A stretch of DNA of 34,047 nucleotides from Sulfuritalea sp. (GCA_020048435.1 JAIFMO010000190.1:1-34047); one strand, 5' to 3'; shown: positions 22,016-31,406, counted from the stretch's first letter. A program made the numbers and translations. Notes: generated by a model not told the origin, from the letters alone.

Positions 22016-22044
22016 TTGACACTAATTGTAGGGGTACGTATTTT
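22016..22044 (+). promoter_or_regulatory. Possible plus-strand sigma-70 promoter
   Basis: A perfect TTGACA at 22016-22021 is followed after 17 bp by TATTTT at 22039-22044. It would transcribe rightwards, antisense to ampD, with no plus-strand gene in reach. It begins 11 bp after the palindrome at 21987-22004. Either an antisense or small RNA starts here or the match is accidental. Confidence 0.3.
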
Positions 22045-22097
22045 TTCAGGCAAGAAAATTTGCGGTCAGCCGCCGCCACGCCTTATCACCGTTGCAT

Positions 22098-22679
22098 TCA
22101 TGCGACGCGCGCATCCAGTGCCGTCGACAGTCGAAGCCAGTCGAAGCGAGGTCCGGGATCGCTCTTGCGCCCGGCGGCAACGTCGCAATGACCAACGATG
22201 GCGCCGATCGGATAGCGTTGCCGCAGCGCATGGATCAAGGCAACAAGCTGGCAATATTGCGCCTCCTCGTAGGCGTGGCCAGCGCCACCATGGTCGCCAT
22301 GGTCGCCTTCGAGTTCGATGCCAATGGAAAAATCATTGCAGCGCTGCCGCCCTCGCCAGCAAGAAACGCCAGCGTGCCATGCGCGCCTGTCGGTAGACAC
22401 GAACTGGATCAGCTCGCCATCGCGCCGGATAAAAAAATGCGCCGAGACCCGCAGGCCCTGAATCGTAGCGAAATAGGGATGGGCGGCGGCATCGAGACAA
22501 TTGGTAAACAACTGCCCGACGGCATTGCCACCGAACTGGCCGGGCGGCAGGCTGATGGCGTGGATCACGACCAGGCTGACGCTCTCGCCCACGGGCCGCG
22601 CATCGTGATTGGGCGAATCGACGCGGATGGCGTCGCTAAACCATCCGTCCGCATCGAGCGCCGGCGTCGGATCAACCAT
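22098..22679 (-). CDS. ampD: 1,6-anhydro-N-acetylmuramyl-L-alanine amidase AmpD
   Basis: The 193-residue protein is a zinc amidase that recycles peptidoglycan by removing the peptide from anhydro-muropeptides in the cytoplasm; its loss can induce AmpC-type beta-lactamase in species that have one. It shows S-P-N-H-D-A-R-P near the start, the first zinc ligand H40 in V-V-I-H-A-I-S-L-P-P-G, the H-F-F-I strand, and the C-terminal G-H-C-D-V-A-A-G-R-K-S-D-P-G with the remaining ligands. No signal peptide is present, which separates it from periplasmic AmiD. It follows pilR by 13 bp on the same strand. Confidence 0.95.
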   Translation of the reverse strand: MVDPTPALDADGWFSDAIRVDSPNHDARPVGESVSLVVIHAISLPPGQFGGNAVGQLFTNCLDAAAHPYFATIQGLRVSAHFFIRRDGELIQFVSTDRRAWHAGVSCWRGRQRCNDFSIGIELEGDHGDHGGAGHAYEEAQYCQLVALIHALRQRYPIGAIVGHCDVAAGRKSDPGPRFDWLRLSTALDARVA

Positions 22680-22692
22680 CAGTCATGCGCCA

Positions 22693-24037
22693 TCAATCAT
22701 TCAGACCGAGGCGCTGCATGCGATAGCGCAACGAGCGGAAGCTGACCCCCAGCAGTCGGGCGGCAGCCGTGCGGTTAAAGCGGGTCTTGTCGAGCGCTTC
22801 GAGGATGGCTGTTTTCTCGACCTGATCGAGATAGTCCTGCAGCGTCGATTGCCCGAATTGCGGCGCCAACGGCACCCCTGACTCCTGACCGGAGTCCGCC
22901 GCCGAATGCAAATTCGCGGGCGCTGGCACGTCCGCGTCGCGTTCGAGGCCGAGATCGGCGGTATCGATGATATCGCCATCGAGCAGCGCCACGGCACGCT
23001 CAAGAATATTTTCCAGTTCCCGCACATTGCCGGGAAAGGCATAGGCTGACAAAGCCTGTCGGGCCGGGTCGGTCAGGCGCGGCGTGTCGATACCCACGTT
23101 GCGCGCCATGCGCGCAAGCATGTGATCGGCCAGCAGATCGACATCCTCGCTGCATTCGCGCAGAGCCGGCATGCGAATTTCGATCACGTTGAGGCGATAG
23201 AAAAGATCCCTCGGCGGTAGCGCCCACTTTGCGCACCCGCCGCTCCTGGATTGCCCGCAGCAACTTGACCTGCATGGCCAGCGGCAAATCGGCCACTTCG
23301 TCGAGGAAAAGGGTGCCGCCATCGGCCGCCTGGAAAAAGCCGATGCGATCATTGTCGGCACCGGTGAAGGCGCCCTTGCGGTAGCCGAAGAATTCCGCCT
23401 CGACCAGATTTTCGGGAATCGCGCCGCAATTGACGGGCACGAAGGTCTTGGTCTGGCGCGCGCTACGCTCGTGAATCATGCGCGCCGCCAGTTCCTTGCC
23501 GCTGCCGGATTCACCCGTGATATAGACCGGCGCCTGGCTGCGGCTGACGCGTTCGACCAGGTCGCGCACCTGCACGATAGCTGGAGAGGCGCCCAGCAAA
23601 TCACGCAGGTCGTGCTCATTCCCGGCAACACTGCCGCCATCGCTACCGGGCAGGTTGAGCGCCGCGCGCACGACGACACGGAGTTGATCGAGGGAAACCG
23701 GTTTCGACAGATAGTCGAAGGCGCCCGCCTTGAGCGCGGCGACGGCGTTTTCCATGCTGCCATGGGCCGTGATCACCGCCACCGGCAATTCGGGGCATTG
23801 CTCGCCGATGAAACGCACCAACTCAAGGCCATCGCCGTCAGGCAGGCGCATGTCGGTGAGGCAAACCTGATAGGAATTTTCGGCCAGCAGCCGTCTGGCC
23901 TCGGTAACGTTGGCGGCACAGTCCGCCGCCAGGCCCATGCGCGCCAGCGTCATGTCCAGCAGTTCGCGGATGTCGGCCTCGTCGTCGACGACAAGTGCGC
24001 GCTTCAGGTCGCCGCGAGCCCGGCGGAGGTTTGACAT
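22693..24037 (-). pseudogene. pilR: NtrC-family response regulator PilR, disrupted by a deletion
   Basis: From the ATG at 24037 the frame encodes a receiver domain (phosphoacceptor D62 in L-T-D-M-R-L-P-D) and most of a sigma-54 activator AAA+ domain: G-E-S-G-S-G-K-E (Walker A), G-A-F-T-G-A at about 222-227, and G-G-T-L-F-L-D-E (Walker B). After codon 276 the sequence should continue through the sensor-I region, but jumps directly to D-L-F-Y-R-L-N-V in another frame. That second frame runs intact through the rest of the AAA+ domain and a Fis-type helix-turn-helix to the stop at 22693. The junction is at 23205-23212; about 26 codons are absent and the net loss is about 77 nt, so the protein is both truncated and shifted. 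Without the deletion it would pair with PilS to control sigma-54 dependent pilin transcription. Confidence 0.8.
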
Positions 24038-25644
24038 GTCTCTCCCGAAAACGTGATGCGAAAATGCGCGCCGCCGGTCTCGTCCAGCAGTTCAAGCAGG
24101 GCGCCGTTGGCGTCGCAAAGTTCGCGCGCGATGTAGAGCCCCAGGCCCGTGCCACTGCCATGCGTGGTGAAGAAAGGTTCGAACACTTGCCCGCGCACTT
24201 CCGGTGCAATACCCGGCCCGTCGTCAATGATATGCAATTCCGCCCGTCTTGCCGAGATTTCTTCTTCTCCGGCCACCGCCCGCGCCTCGAAGCGTACCGC
24301 CGTATCGCTGGCGGACGCATGGCGCAGGGCGTTGACTGCTAGATTCCAGAGAACGCGACTCAGGTGGGAACGATCAAAACAGACGCGCGCGGCGCCATCG
24401 ACCGTCACGGCAACGCGACGCGAGGCGCTGGGTTCGGCCACCTCAAGCTCCTCGACAAATCTGTCCAGAAAGCTGCCGAGCGAAATCAGTTCCGGCTGCG
24501 CCCGATCGCGGCGACCGAGTTCCATGATCTCCACCACGAGACGGTTGAGGCGGCGGGTGTTTTCGCCAATGATGCTGGCAAGCCGTCGCTCGATGTCGTT
24601 TTCAGATTCTTCGTGCAGCAGTTCCGCCGCATGGCTGATGGCCGCCAGGGGATTGCGGATTTCATGGGCCATGTTGGCGGTCAGCCGACCCAGCGCGGCC
24701 AGCTTGATCTGGCGGGCCTGTTCCTCGATGCGCCCCATGTCCTCGACGTAGATCACCGCATGACCGGAATCGCCCGAAGGCAGGCAGCGCACGCGCACCA
24801 GGCGCCCGCCGTGCGGCATGCGCAACATGCCGGGGAGCGCGGTCCGGTCATTGCGCCACACACGATAAAGCTCGGCCAGCGGGATCGACAGTGCCGCCAG
24901 ATACTGACCGCTGACCGCCTTCGCACCGAGCAATGCCGCCGCCTGCGGATTGTGCTGCCGGATACGGCCATCCACGTCCACGATCAGCACGCCATCCTGC
25001 ATGTCGCGGATCACGCGCTCGCTGATCCGCAGTTGGCTGGCCAGTTCGGCCCCGCGCTGCTGCGCCAGGTTTTCCTGCACGATGACCCGTTGACCCAGCA
25101 GGCGAGCGGAAATAGCCGTGCCGAAAAAGCCGATGCTGGTCAAACCGACGCGGAAGAATGCACTCGGATCGACATTGAGGTTCAGCACGCGATAGCTCAG
25201 TTCGGCCAGCAGCGCCAGCGTTGCCAGCGAAGCGTAAAACAACGTAAGCCGGCCCTGCCCGACCAGTCCGGCACCGGCCAGGACAACGAAAACCAGCACC
25301 GAGACGCCGCTCTGGCTGCCGCCGCTGGCGTACATGAGCAATGTCAGCGCAACCACGTCGCCCGCGACCTGCAACGACAGTTGCAGGTTGAATGCCTTCG
25401 GCATCCGGGCAACGCCCGTCACAAACAGGATCGCCAGCAGCAGGTAGCCGGCACTGGCCCAACGCGCCAATGCAGGGCTCTGATCGCCCAAGTCGAGAAC
25501 GCCGGGGGCCATCATCATGGCGAAAGTCAGCAGGCTGGCAATGATCAGCCGGTAATACGAGAAAAACTGAAGGGAGCGCCAGTGGGTGGGGCCGACCGGA
25601 ACGCCCAGCGGACGGGGCGACGCTGGCTGAACCGGCTTAGCCAA
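24004..25644 (-). CDS. pilS: Sensor histidine kinase PilS
   Basis: The 546-residue protein has six predicted membrane helices in the first 190 residues, a PAS domain (about 205-300) and a histidine kinase core with phosphoacceptor H327 in [10 protein letters not shown]. The ATPase domain shows [15 protein letters not shown] and G-T-G-L-G-L-Y-I-A. PilS is the inner-membrane sensor of pilin levels that phosphorylates PilR. The gene order ampD-pilR-pilS-PP0621 supports the name. Translation seems to start at a TTG at 25644 that overlaps the PP0621 stop codon by 8 bp, with a GGAG 10 nt upstream. The 3' end overlaps pilR by 34 bp. Confidence 0.88.
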   Translation of the reverse strand: MAKPVQPASPRPLGVPVGPTHWRSLQFFSYYRLIIASLLTFAMMMAPGVLDLGDQSPALARWASAGYLLLAILFVTGVARMPKAFNLQLSLQVAGDVVALTLLMYASGGSQSGVSVLVFVVLAGAGLVGQGRLTLFYASLATLALLAELSYRVLNLNVDPSAFFRVGLTSIGFFGTAISARLLGQRVIVQENLAQQRGAELASQLRISERVIRDMQDGVLIVDVDGRIRQHNPQAAALLGAKAVSGQYLAALSIPLAELYRVWRNDRTALPGMLRMPHGGRLVRVRCLPSGDSGHAVIYVEDMGRIEEQARQIKLAALGRLTANMAHEIRNPLAAISHAAELLHEESENDIERRLASIIGENTRRLNRLVVEIMELGRRDRAQPELISLGSFLDRFVEELEVAEPSASRRVAVTVDGAARVCFDRSHLSRVLWNLAVNALRHASASDTAVRFEARAVAGEEEISARRAELHIIDDGPGIAPEVRGQVFEPFFTTHGSGTGLGLYIARELCDANGALLELLDETGGAHFRITFSGETCQTSAGLAAT

Positions 25645-25882
25645 GACGACGGTGCTCCTCGCCGCAATAGCGCTTGCCGGACGCTTCGACGCTCTCGCTC
25701 AAGGGCACATGCACACCGCAGCGGGCGCACGCCACCACCGGTTCGCTTGCTGGCGAGGGTGTATTCGCTGCGCTCCGTGCCCGCTCCGCGCTCGATTGCC
25801 CCTTCAAGCGATCCCTCGCGCGCGCCTTCAGGTAAAGGAAGGCGAACACGACAAGCAATGCAAACAGGAGAATTTTTCCCAA
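25637..25882 (-). CDS. PP0621 family small membrane protein with zinc-binding motif
   Basis: The 81-residue protein has one N-terminal membrane helix (G-K-I-L-L-F-A-L-L-V-V-F-A-F-L-Y-L) and a cytoplasmic tail ending in C-A-R-C-G-V-H-V-P with a later Y-C-G-E-E-H-R, a zinc-ribbon-like C-x2-C...C-x3-H set. This is the layout of PP0621 proteins, which commonly lie upstream of pilS in betaproteobacteria; their role is unknown. The TTG at 25882 is chosen because it gives the family's M-G-K-I-L start; another in-frame TTG lies at 25915 and no ATG is available. Its stop overlaps the pilS start. Confidence 0.75.
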   Translation of the reverse strand: MGKILLFALLVVFAFLYLKARARDRLKGQSSAERARSAANTPSPASEPVVACARCGVHVPLSESVEASGKRYCGEEHRRLG

Positions 25883-26019
25883 GGAATAGGACCGGAAGAT
25901 GTGTGACGGGAACAACGGCTTGGCGGATTATCCGGTCTCGTTCGAACCCTGTCCAGCCACTGGCAGAGGCGCAGGCTGTCCGGCCGGTAAAATCACCATT
26001 CAGCTTAAGGAGATCGAAA

Positions 26020-26070
26020 GTGACCGGCAATAATCGCGCGGCAATGACCACCGCAACCCGCCACGCCTGA
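26020..26070 (+). CDS. Sixteen-codon mini-ORF ahead of the radical SAM gene
   Basis: A GTG at 26020 has an AAGGAG ribosome site 7 nt upstream, the best in this intergenic region. It opens 16 codons ending in TGA at 26068-26070. The radical SAM gene starts 8 nt later and has no ribosome site of its own, so ribosomes finishing the mini-ORF may re-initiate there. The peptide itself is threonine- and alanine-rich and resembles nothing I know. Whether it regulates the gene, as a leader peptide, is inference. Confidence 0.4.
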   Translation: MTGNNRAAMTTATRHA

Positions 26071-26078
26071 CCGCGCCG

Positions 26079-27086
26079 ATGCGTATTGCCCAACTTCGCC
26101 AGCACTTGCGCGACCATGGCGCCAAGCCCTGCCATGAGGATCGCGTGCTGCGGGCCTGGATAGAGGCGCGACCACTGGATAGCGGGCCGGTGCCGGCCGA
26201 GCGGTTTTTCCCGCTGAATCTCCGCGCCGCACTGCCCCCGCTTGCCACCGAACTGGCGGGATTGGCGCGCCTGCAATCCGAACATATCGGCGAGGATGGC
26301 TCCTCGCGCCTGCTGATCGACCTGAACGACGGCCAGACGATCGAGAGCGTGCTGTTACCGCGCGAGGGCCTATGCGTGTCGACCCAGGTTGGCTGCGCCG
26401 TTGGTTGCGTGTTTTGCATGACGGGGCGAGACGGCCTGCTGCGCCAGCTTGGCAGCGCCGAGATCGTTGCCCAGGTCGTGCTGGCCCGCGCCCGGCGGAC
26501 GGTAAAAAAGGTTGTGTTCATGGGTATGGGTGAACCGGCTCACAACATGGACAATGTATTGGAAGCCATCGACTTCCTTGGCACAGCCGGCGGCATCGGC
26601 CACAAGAATCTGGTGTTTTCCACCGTTGGCGACCGTCGCGTGTTCGACCGCCTGCCGCGCGAAAAAGTGAAACCGGCACTGGCACTGTCGTTGCATTCGA
26701 CCCACGCCGACCTGCGCGCGCGCCTGCTGCCCAGGGCGCCACGCATCGATCCGTCTGAACTGGTGGAACTGGCCGATGCCTATTCGCGCGCCACCGGCTA
26801 CCCGATCCAGTATCAATGGACGCTGATCGAAGGAGTGAACGACGACGATGCGGAACTTGACGGCATCGTCCGCCTGCTGACGGGAAAATACGCAGTGATG
26901 AATTTCATCCCCTACAACACGGTCGACGGCCTCGACTATCGCCGCCCCACCTGGGAACGGGCCGCCGCGATGGCGCGCCAGTTGCATCGCCGCGGCATCC
27001 TGACCAAATTGCGCCACTCCGCCGGGCAGGACATCAACGGCGCCTGCGGCCAGTTACGCGCGCGCGACAGCGGCCCGCCCGCCTGA
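26079..27086 (+). CDS. RlmN/Cfr-family radical SAM RNA methyltransferase
   Basis: The 335-residue protein has the radical SAM cluster motif C106-x3-C110-x2-C113 with M-T-G after it, the M-G-M-G-E-P SAM-binding turn, and the S-T-V-G-D-R region. The two catalytic cysteines of this family are kept: C99, seven residues before the cluster as C118 is in E. coli RlmN, and C323 in D-I-N-G-A-C-G-Q-L, matching C355. It should therefore methylate an adenine C2 or C8 in RNA by the methyl-cysteine mechanism. It is shorter at the N-terminus than RlmN and is not beside the genes that usually flank rlmN, so it may be a second paralogue rather than the housekeeping enzyme. No ribosome site precedes the ATG. 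Confidence 0.85.
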   Translation: MRIAQLRQHLRDHGAKPCHEDRVLRAWIEARPLDSGPVPAERFFPLNLRAALPPLATELAGLARLQSEHIGEDGSSRLLIDLNDGQTIESVLLPREGLCVSTQVGCAVGCVFCMTGRDGLLRQLGSAEIVAQVVLARARRTVKKVVFMGMGEPAHNMDNVLEAIDFLGTAGGIGHKNLVFSTVGDRRVFDRLPREKVKPALALSLHSTHADLRARLLPRAPRIDPSELVELADAYSRATGYPIQYQWTLIEGVNDDDAELDGIVRLLTGKYAVMNFIPYNTVDGLDYRRPTWERAAAMARQLHRRGILTKLRHSAGQDINGACGQLRARDSGPPA

Positions 27087-27111
27087 AAAAGTCGGCGCTA
27101 GCGGTACGGCA
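27086..27111 (+). repeat. Dispersed 26-bp repeat, copy C
   Basis: The copy is identical to A and D. Its first A is the last base of the TGA stop codon of the radical SAM gene. Its other end lies 15 nt from the stop codon of the convergent RND pump gene. No separate terminator is visible between these two convergent genes. Confidence 0.9.
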
Positions 27112-27126
27112 CTGCCCGACAACCTG

Positions 27127-30100
27127 TCAGCCATGCGGCCGCGCCAGCAGCTTCTGGATGGAGTGAATGGCATCGTCGACGTAGGTAAAAACGACCGGGA
27201 TCACCAGCAAACTCAGGAACGTCGAGGTGATCAAGCCGCCGATGACAACGATGGCCATCGGCGCGCGGAAGCTGGGATCGGTGCCGAGGCCGATGGCGAT
27301 GGGCAGCATGCCGGCGCCCATGGCCACCGTCGTCATCACGATGGGGCGGGCGCGCTTGCGGCTGGCATCGAGCAGGGCATGCCAGCGGTCCAGCCCGGGG
27401 TTGCCATCCACCCCGCGACGAGCGAGGACGACATAGTCGATCAGCAGGATGGAGTTCTTGGTGGCGATACCCATCAGCATGATCAGGCCGATCATCGACG
27501 GCATCGACAGCGCCGTGTGGGTAACGAACAGGGCGAGGAAGGCGCCCGGCACCGATAGCACCAGCGCGGAGAGGATGGTGGCCGGTTGCACGAAGTCCTT
27601 GAACAGCAACACCAGCACGATGTAAATGCACAGCACGCCGGTGAGCATGGCAAGACCGAAACTGGCGAAAAGTTCACCCATCGCTTCGGCGTCGCCGACC
27701 GTGGTTTGCAATATGCCCGGCGGCGGCTGCTTGAGGCTGGGCAGCGCCAACGCCAGCTTCTCGATTTCGCCGAGCGGTTGCTGGTTGAGTTCGATGTCGA
27801 AATTGATGTTGCGCAGGCGGTCATAGCGGTCGATTTCGGCCGGTCCGCCGGTGATGGACAGGCTGGCGACATTACCGAGCATCACCGGCCCGTGCTTGCC
27901 GGGCACCGTCAGCCGCCCCAGCAGGTTCAAGTCCTGGCGGGCCGTCGCCGGCAGCTTGACGACGATGGGCACCTGCCGCTGGGCGAGGTTGAGCTTGGCG
28001 ATGCTCTGGTCGTAATCGCCGGTGGTGGCGATGCGCAGCACGTCGGCGATGGCCGCCGAGGTCACGCCCAGATCGGCGGCACGGGCGAAGTCGGGGCGCA
28101 CCACCAGTTCCGGCCGGGACAGGCTCGCCGTGCTGGTGACCGAGCCGATACCCGGAATGGAGCGCAGTTCACGTTCGACGACGCGGGCATGTTCGGCCAG
28201 CAGCGGGCCGTTTTCGCTGGCCAGCACCAGCACGTATTTTTCATTGGCGCCCCCCAGGCCAACCTTGACCTGAACGCCGGGCAGCACGGTCAGCGCCTCG
28301 CGCAACTCACCCTCCACCGTCTGCTTCTTGACGCCGCCGCGATCCCGGCGCGGCGTCAGGTTGATGGTCAAGGTCGCCTTGCGCACCTCGGACGCGCCGC
28401 GCGGGGCGAAGGGATCGCTCCCCGCCGCACCGCCACCGATGGCGGTGTAAACCATCTTCACATGCGGATGCCGTTCAACGATGCGCCGCGCCGCCTCGGC
28501 GGCGGCGAAGGTTTCCTTGAACGTACTGCCGGGTTGCAGCGAGATATAGACCTGGGTTTGCGACAGATCGTCGGGCGGCATGAATCCGGTGGGCAGCAGC
28601 GGCACCAGGGCGAGGGAGCCGAAAAAGAAAAACAAGGCGCCCAGTGTGGTGGCGATACGGTGTTTGAGGCACCACGCCGCCCATCCCGTGTAGATTTCCA
28701 TCCAGCGTGGTTCGTGGTGGGTTTTGGTCGGCGGTCGCAGGATATAGGCGGCCATCATCGGCGTCAGCATGCGGGCGACGACCAGGGAAAAGAACACGGC
28801 AATGGCGGCGGTCCAGCCAAACTGAACGAAGAACTTGCCCGCGACGCCGCTCATGAACGCGGTGGGCAGGAAGACGGCGATGAGGGTAAACGTGGTGGCG
28901 ATCACCGCCAGACCGATCTCGTCGGCCGCTTCCATCGCCGCCTGAAACGGCGTCTTGCCCATGCGCAAATGGCGCATGATGTTTTCGATCTCGACAATGG
29001 CGTCGTCGACCAGGATGCCGATGACGAGCGACATCGACAGCAGGGTGACGACATTGAGCGAAAAGCCCATCAGGTACATCACACCGAAGGTCGGAATGGC
29101 CGATAGCGGCAGGGCGGTAGCCGAAACGATGGTGGCGCGCCAGTCGCCCAGGAACAGCCAGACGACGATGACGGCGAGGATGGCACCCTCGATCAGCAAC
29201 GCCATCGAACCCTCGAAGTTATCGATCACCGGATCGACGAAATTGAAGGCTTCGGTCACGGTGATGTCGGTGTGCTCCACCTTCAACCGGGCCAGCGCTG
29301 CACGCACGCCGACAGTTACCTCGACCTCGCCGGCGCCGCGGCTGCGGACGATCTCGAAGCCGACCACCGACTTGCCGTTGAGCAGCGCGGCGGAGCGCTG
29401 CTCGGCCACGGTATCGCTGACCGTGGCCAACTCGTTCAACCGAATTCGCCGCCCGTCGGCGAGGGCGATTTCCATGGCGCCGAGTTCGGCGGCGGTCTGC
29501 ACGGTGGCGATGGTGCGCACCGATTGTTCGGCGCCACCGACATCGGCGCGACCGCCCGAGGCCTCTTGCTGCATCTGCCGCAACTGGCGCGAGACATCGG
29601 CGGCGGTTGCGCGCAGGGCCAGCAGGCGGGCCGGATCGAGCTCGACGCGCACCTCGCGCGTGACGCCGCCGACGCGCGCCACCGCGCCGACGCCGCGCAC
29701 GCTGAGCATGGCCTTGGTGACGGTGTTATCGACGAACCAGGACAAAGCCTCGTCATCCATGCGGGTCGAGGCGACGGTGTAGGTGAGGATGGGCGCGCCA
29801 GCCAGGTTGACCTTGGTAATTACCGGGTCCCTGAGATCGCCCGGCAGGTCAGCGCGGATACGCGAAATGGCGTCGCGCACGTCGTCGAGCGCCTCTTGCG
29901 GCGGCTTTTCCAGACGGAATTCAACGGTAACGATGGCCGTGCCGTCCTGCACCTTGGTGTAAATGTGCTTGATGCCTTGCAGCGTGGCGACCGCGTTCTC
30001 GATCTTGCGCCCCACCTCGGTTTCCATCTGCGCCGGCGCCGCGCCTGGCAGGCTGGCGGTCACCGTGACCATCGGCAGGTCGATGTCCGGAAACTGCTGG

Positions 30101-30201
30101 ATCTTCATACCTTTGAAGGCCATCAGGCCAAACAGGGTCAGCAGCAGAAAGAGCAAGACCCCCGGAATCGGGTTGCGGATCGACCAGGCGGAAACGTTCA
30201 T
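27127..30201 (-). CDS. RND-family efflux pump inner-membrane protein
   Basis: The 1024-residue protein has the AcrB-type plan: an N-terminal helix with I-R-N-P-I-P-G, a first large periplasmic loop, helices 2-6, a second loop and helices 8-12. The proton-relay aspartates D399 and D400 lie in I-L-V-D-D-A-I-V-E-I-E-N of the fourth helix. Length and sequence fit the hydrophobe/amphiphile exporters (HAE1 type, MdtB-like) rather than the metal-exporting CusA group, whose extra charged residues are not evident. It uses the proton gradient to expel its substrate, which is unknown. Its ATG overlaps the stop of the membrane-fusion protein gene (ATGA), so the pair is coupled. No outer-membrane channel gene is in the window. 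Confidence 0.93.
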   Translation of the reverse strand: MNVSAWSIRNPIPGVLLFLLLTLFGLMAFKGMKIQQFPDIDLPMVTVTASLPGAAPAQMETEVGRKIENAVATLQGIKHIYTKVQDGTAIVTVEFRLEKPPQEALDDVRDAISRIRADLPGDLRDPVITKVNLAGAPILTYTVASTRMDDEALSWFVDNTVTKAMLSVRGVGAVARVGGVTREVRVELDPARLLALRATAADVSRQLRQMQQEASGGRADVGGAEQSVRTIATVQTAAELGAMEIALADGRRIRLNELATVSDTVAEQRSAALLNGKSVVGFEIVRSRGAGEVEVTVGVRAALARLKVEHTDITVTEAFNFVDPVIDNFEGSMALLIEGAILAVIVVWLFLGDWRATIVSATALPLSAIPTFGVMYLMGFSLNVVTLLSMSLVIGILVDDAIVEIENIMRHLRMGKTPFQAAMEAADEIGLAVIATTFTLIAVFLPTAFMSGVAGKFFVQFGWTAAIAVFFSLVVARMLTPMMAAYILRPPTKTHHEPRWMEIYTGWAAWCLKHRIATTLGALFFFFGSLALVPLLPTGFMPPDDLSQTQVYISLQPGSTFKETFAAAEAARRIVERHPHVKMVYTAIGGGAAGSDPFAPRGASEVRKATLTINLTPRRDRGGVKKQTVEGELREALTVLPGVQVKVGLGGANEKYVLVLASENGPLLAEHARVVERELRSIPGIGSVTSTASLSRPELVVRPDFARAADLGVTSAAIADVLRIATTGDYDQSIAKLNLAQRQVPIVVKLPATARQDLNLLGRLTVPGKHGPVMLGNVASLSITGGPAEIDRYDRLRNINFDIELNQQPLGEIEKLALALPSLKQPPPGILQTTVGDAEAMGELFASFGLAMLTGVLCIYIVLVLLFKDFVQPATILSALVLSVPGAFLALFVTHTALSMPSMIGLIMLMGIATKNSILLIDYVVLARRGVDGNPGLDRWHALLDASRKRARPIVMTTVAMGAGMLPIAIGLGTDPSFRAPMAIVVIGGLITSTFLSLLVIPVVFTYVDDAIHSIQKLLARPHG

Positions 30202-31406
30202 GGCTGAGCCGGCGGGGCGGCGATGACTGGGGAAGCCGGCGGGGCGGAGTCTGCCGGCACAATGCGCACGGTGTCGCCATCCGCGAGGAAACCGACGCCG
30301 CTGGCGACTACTTGGGTTTTCTCGTCCAGACCGCCAGCACCGACGATTTCGATGCGCTCGCCGTTACGACGCCCGCTGGCGACCTTGGTCAGGGCAACCT
30401 TGTTGCCTTCGACGCGGAAGATGTAGGAAAAACCCTCCCGCATCAGCACGGCCGATTGCGGCAAGGTTAGTACCACGCCCTGGCCGAGGTGAAATTCGCC
30501 GCGCGCGAACATGCCGGCGCTGACTTTGCCTGCCGAGGTGCTGGATATAGCCGGCAGGTCGACATAGACCAGCGCGTTGCGTGTTTGCGGGTCGACGGTG
30601 GGGGCCACGGCGCGCACCACGCCGTCCACCGTGTCGCCATTCGGGCTGATCAGCGTCGCCGCCTGGCCCGGTTTGAGGCGGTCGAGCTCGGCGGCGGTAA
30701 CCTCGGCGCGCCATTCCAGCCGGCCGCCGCGAATCAGGCGAAACAGTTCCTGGCCCGGTTGCGTGAGGGTGCCGACTGTCGCGCCGCGGGCCGAGATGAT
30801 GCCGTCGTCGGGCGCCACCACTGTCGCCCGGGAACGTTTCAGTTCGGCCGACTGCAAGCGCGCCTTGGTGGCATTGAGGCGGGCCAGTGCGGTGTCGGCA
30901 GCGGTTTGCGTCTGCGTATTTTGCTGAACGCTGTAAAACCCCTTTTCCGTCAGTTGCCGGGCACGTTCGTGATTGGCGCGCGCTTCCGCCAGCGTGGCTT
31001 CGGCTTCGGCAACGGTGGCGCGAATCTCGGCGAACTCGCTTTCCACCGTATCGCCGGCGATGCGCGCCAGTACCTGTCCCTTCTTCACGACATCGCCAAC
31101 GCTGGCGCGAACTTCGGTAATCCGGTAGTTGCTGATTTCCGGGCCGATCACCGCCTCCTGCCAGGCAGCGATATTGCCGCTGGCCTGAAGGGTAAGCGGC
31201 CAGGCTTGCCGTTGCGGCGTGGTGGTAGTGACCGTCAGGGCGGGCTTGGCGGCGGGCGGCGGGGTGGCGGCATCCTTGGGCGCTTCGCCGCAGGCGGCCA
31301 GCAACGTGGCAAGCAGTGTGGCGAACAGCGCGGCAGCAAGCGCCAGTCCCGATGGACGCAAACCCGGCAGGCGCCCAGCGACGTTCTTCGGTTTGTCTCG
31401 ATTCAT
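30198..31406 (-). CDS. RND efflux membrane-fusion lipoprotein
   Basis: The 402-residue precursor begins with basic residues and a hydrophobic stretch ending in the lipobox L36-A-A-C39, so it is a lipoprotein anchored in the inner membrane with its bulk in the periplasm. The mature part is an HlyD/AcrA-type adaptor: a biotinyl-lipoyl-like half (V-G-D-V-V-K-K-G-Q-V-L-A-R), a coiled-coil hairpin (about residues 125-185), the second lipoyl half and a beta-barrel domain. It links the pump to an outer-membrane channel. The ATG at 31406 overlaps the upstream flavoprotein stop (ATGA) and its own stop overlaps the pump start. The frame is open 105 codons upstream, but those lie in the flavoprotein gene. 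Confidence 0.92.
   Translation of the reverse strand: MNRDKPKNVAGRLPGLRPSGLALAAALFATLLATLLAACGEAPKDAATPPPAAKPALTVTTTTPQRQAWPLTLQASGNIAAWQEAVIGPEISNYRITEVRASVGDVVKKGQVLARIAGDTVESEFAEIRATVAEAEATLAEARANHERARQLTEKGFYSVQQNTQTQTAADTALARLNATKARLQSAELKRSRATVVAPDDGIISARGATVGTLTQPGQELFRLIRGGRLEWRAEVTAAELDRLKPGQAATLISPNGDTVDGVVRAVAPTVDPQTRNALVYVDLPAISSTSAGKVSAGMFARGEFHLGQGVVLTLPQSAVLMREGFSYIFRVEGNKVALTKVASGRRNGERIEIVGAGGLDEKTQVVASGVGFLADGDTVRIVPADSAPPASPVIAAPPAQP

Noticed and set aside
24364-26070. Plus-strand frame of 568 codons antisense to pilS
   Set aside because: PilS is clearly coded on the minus strand. Only the last 17 codons of this frame are of interest, as the mini-ORF with its own ribosome site.
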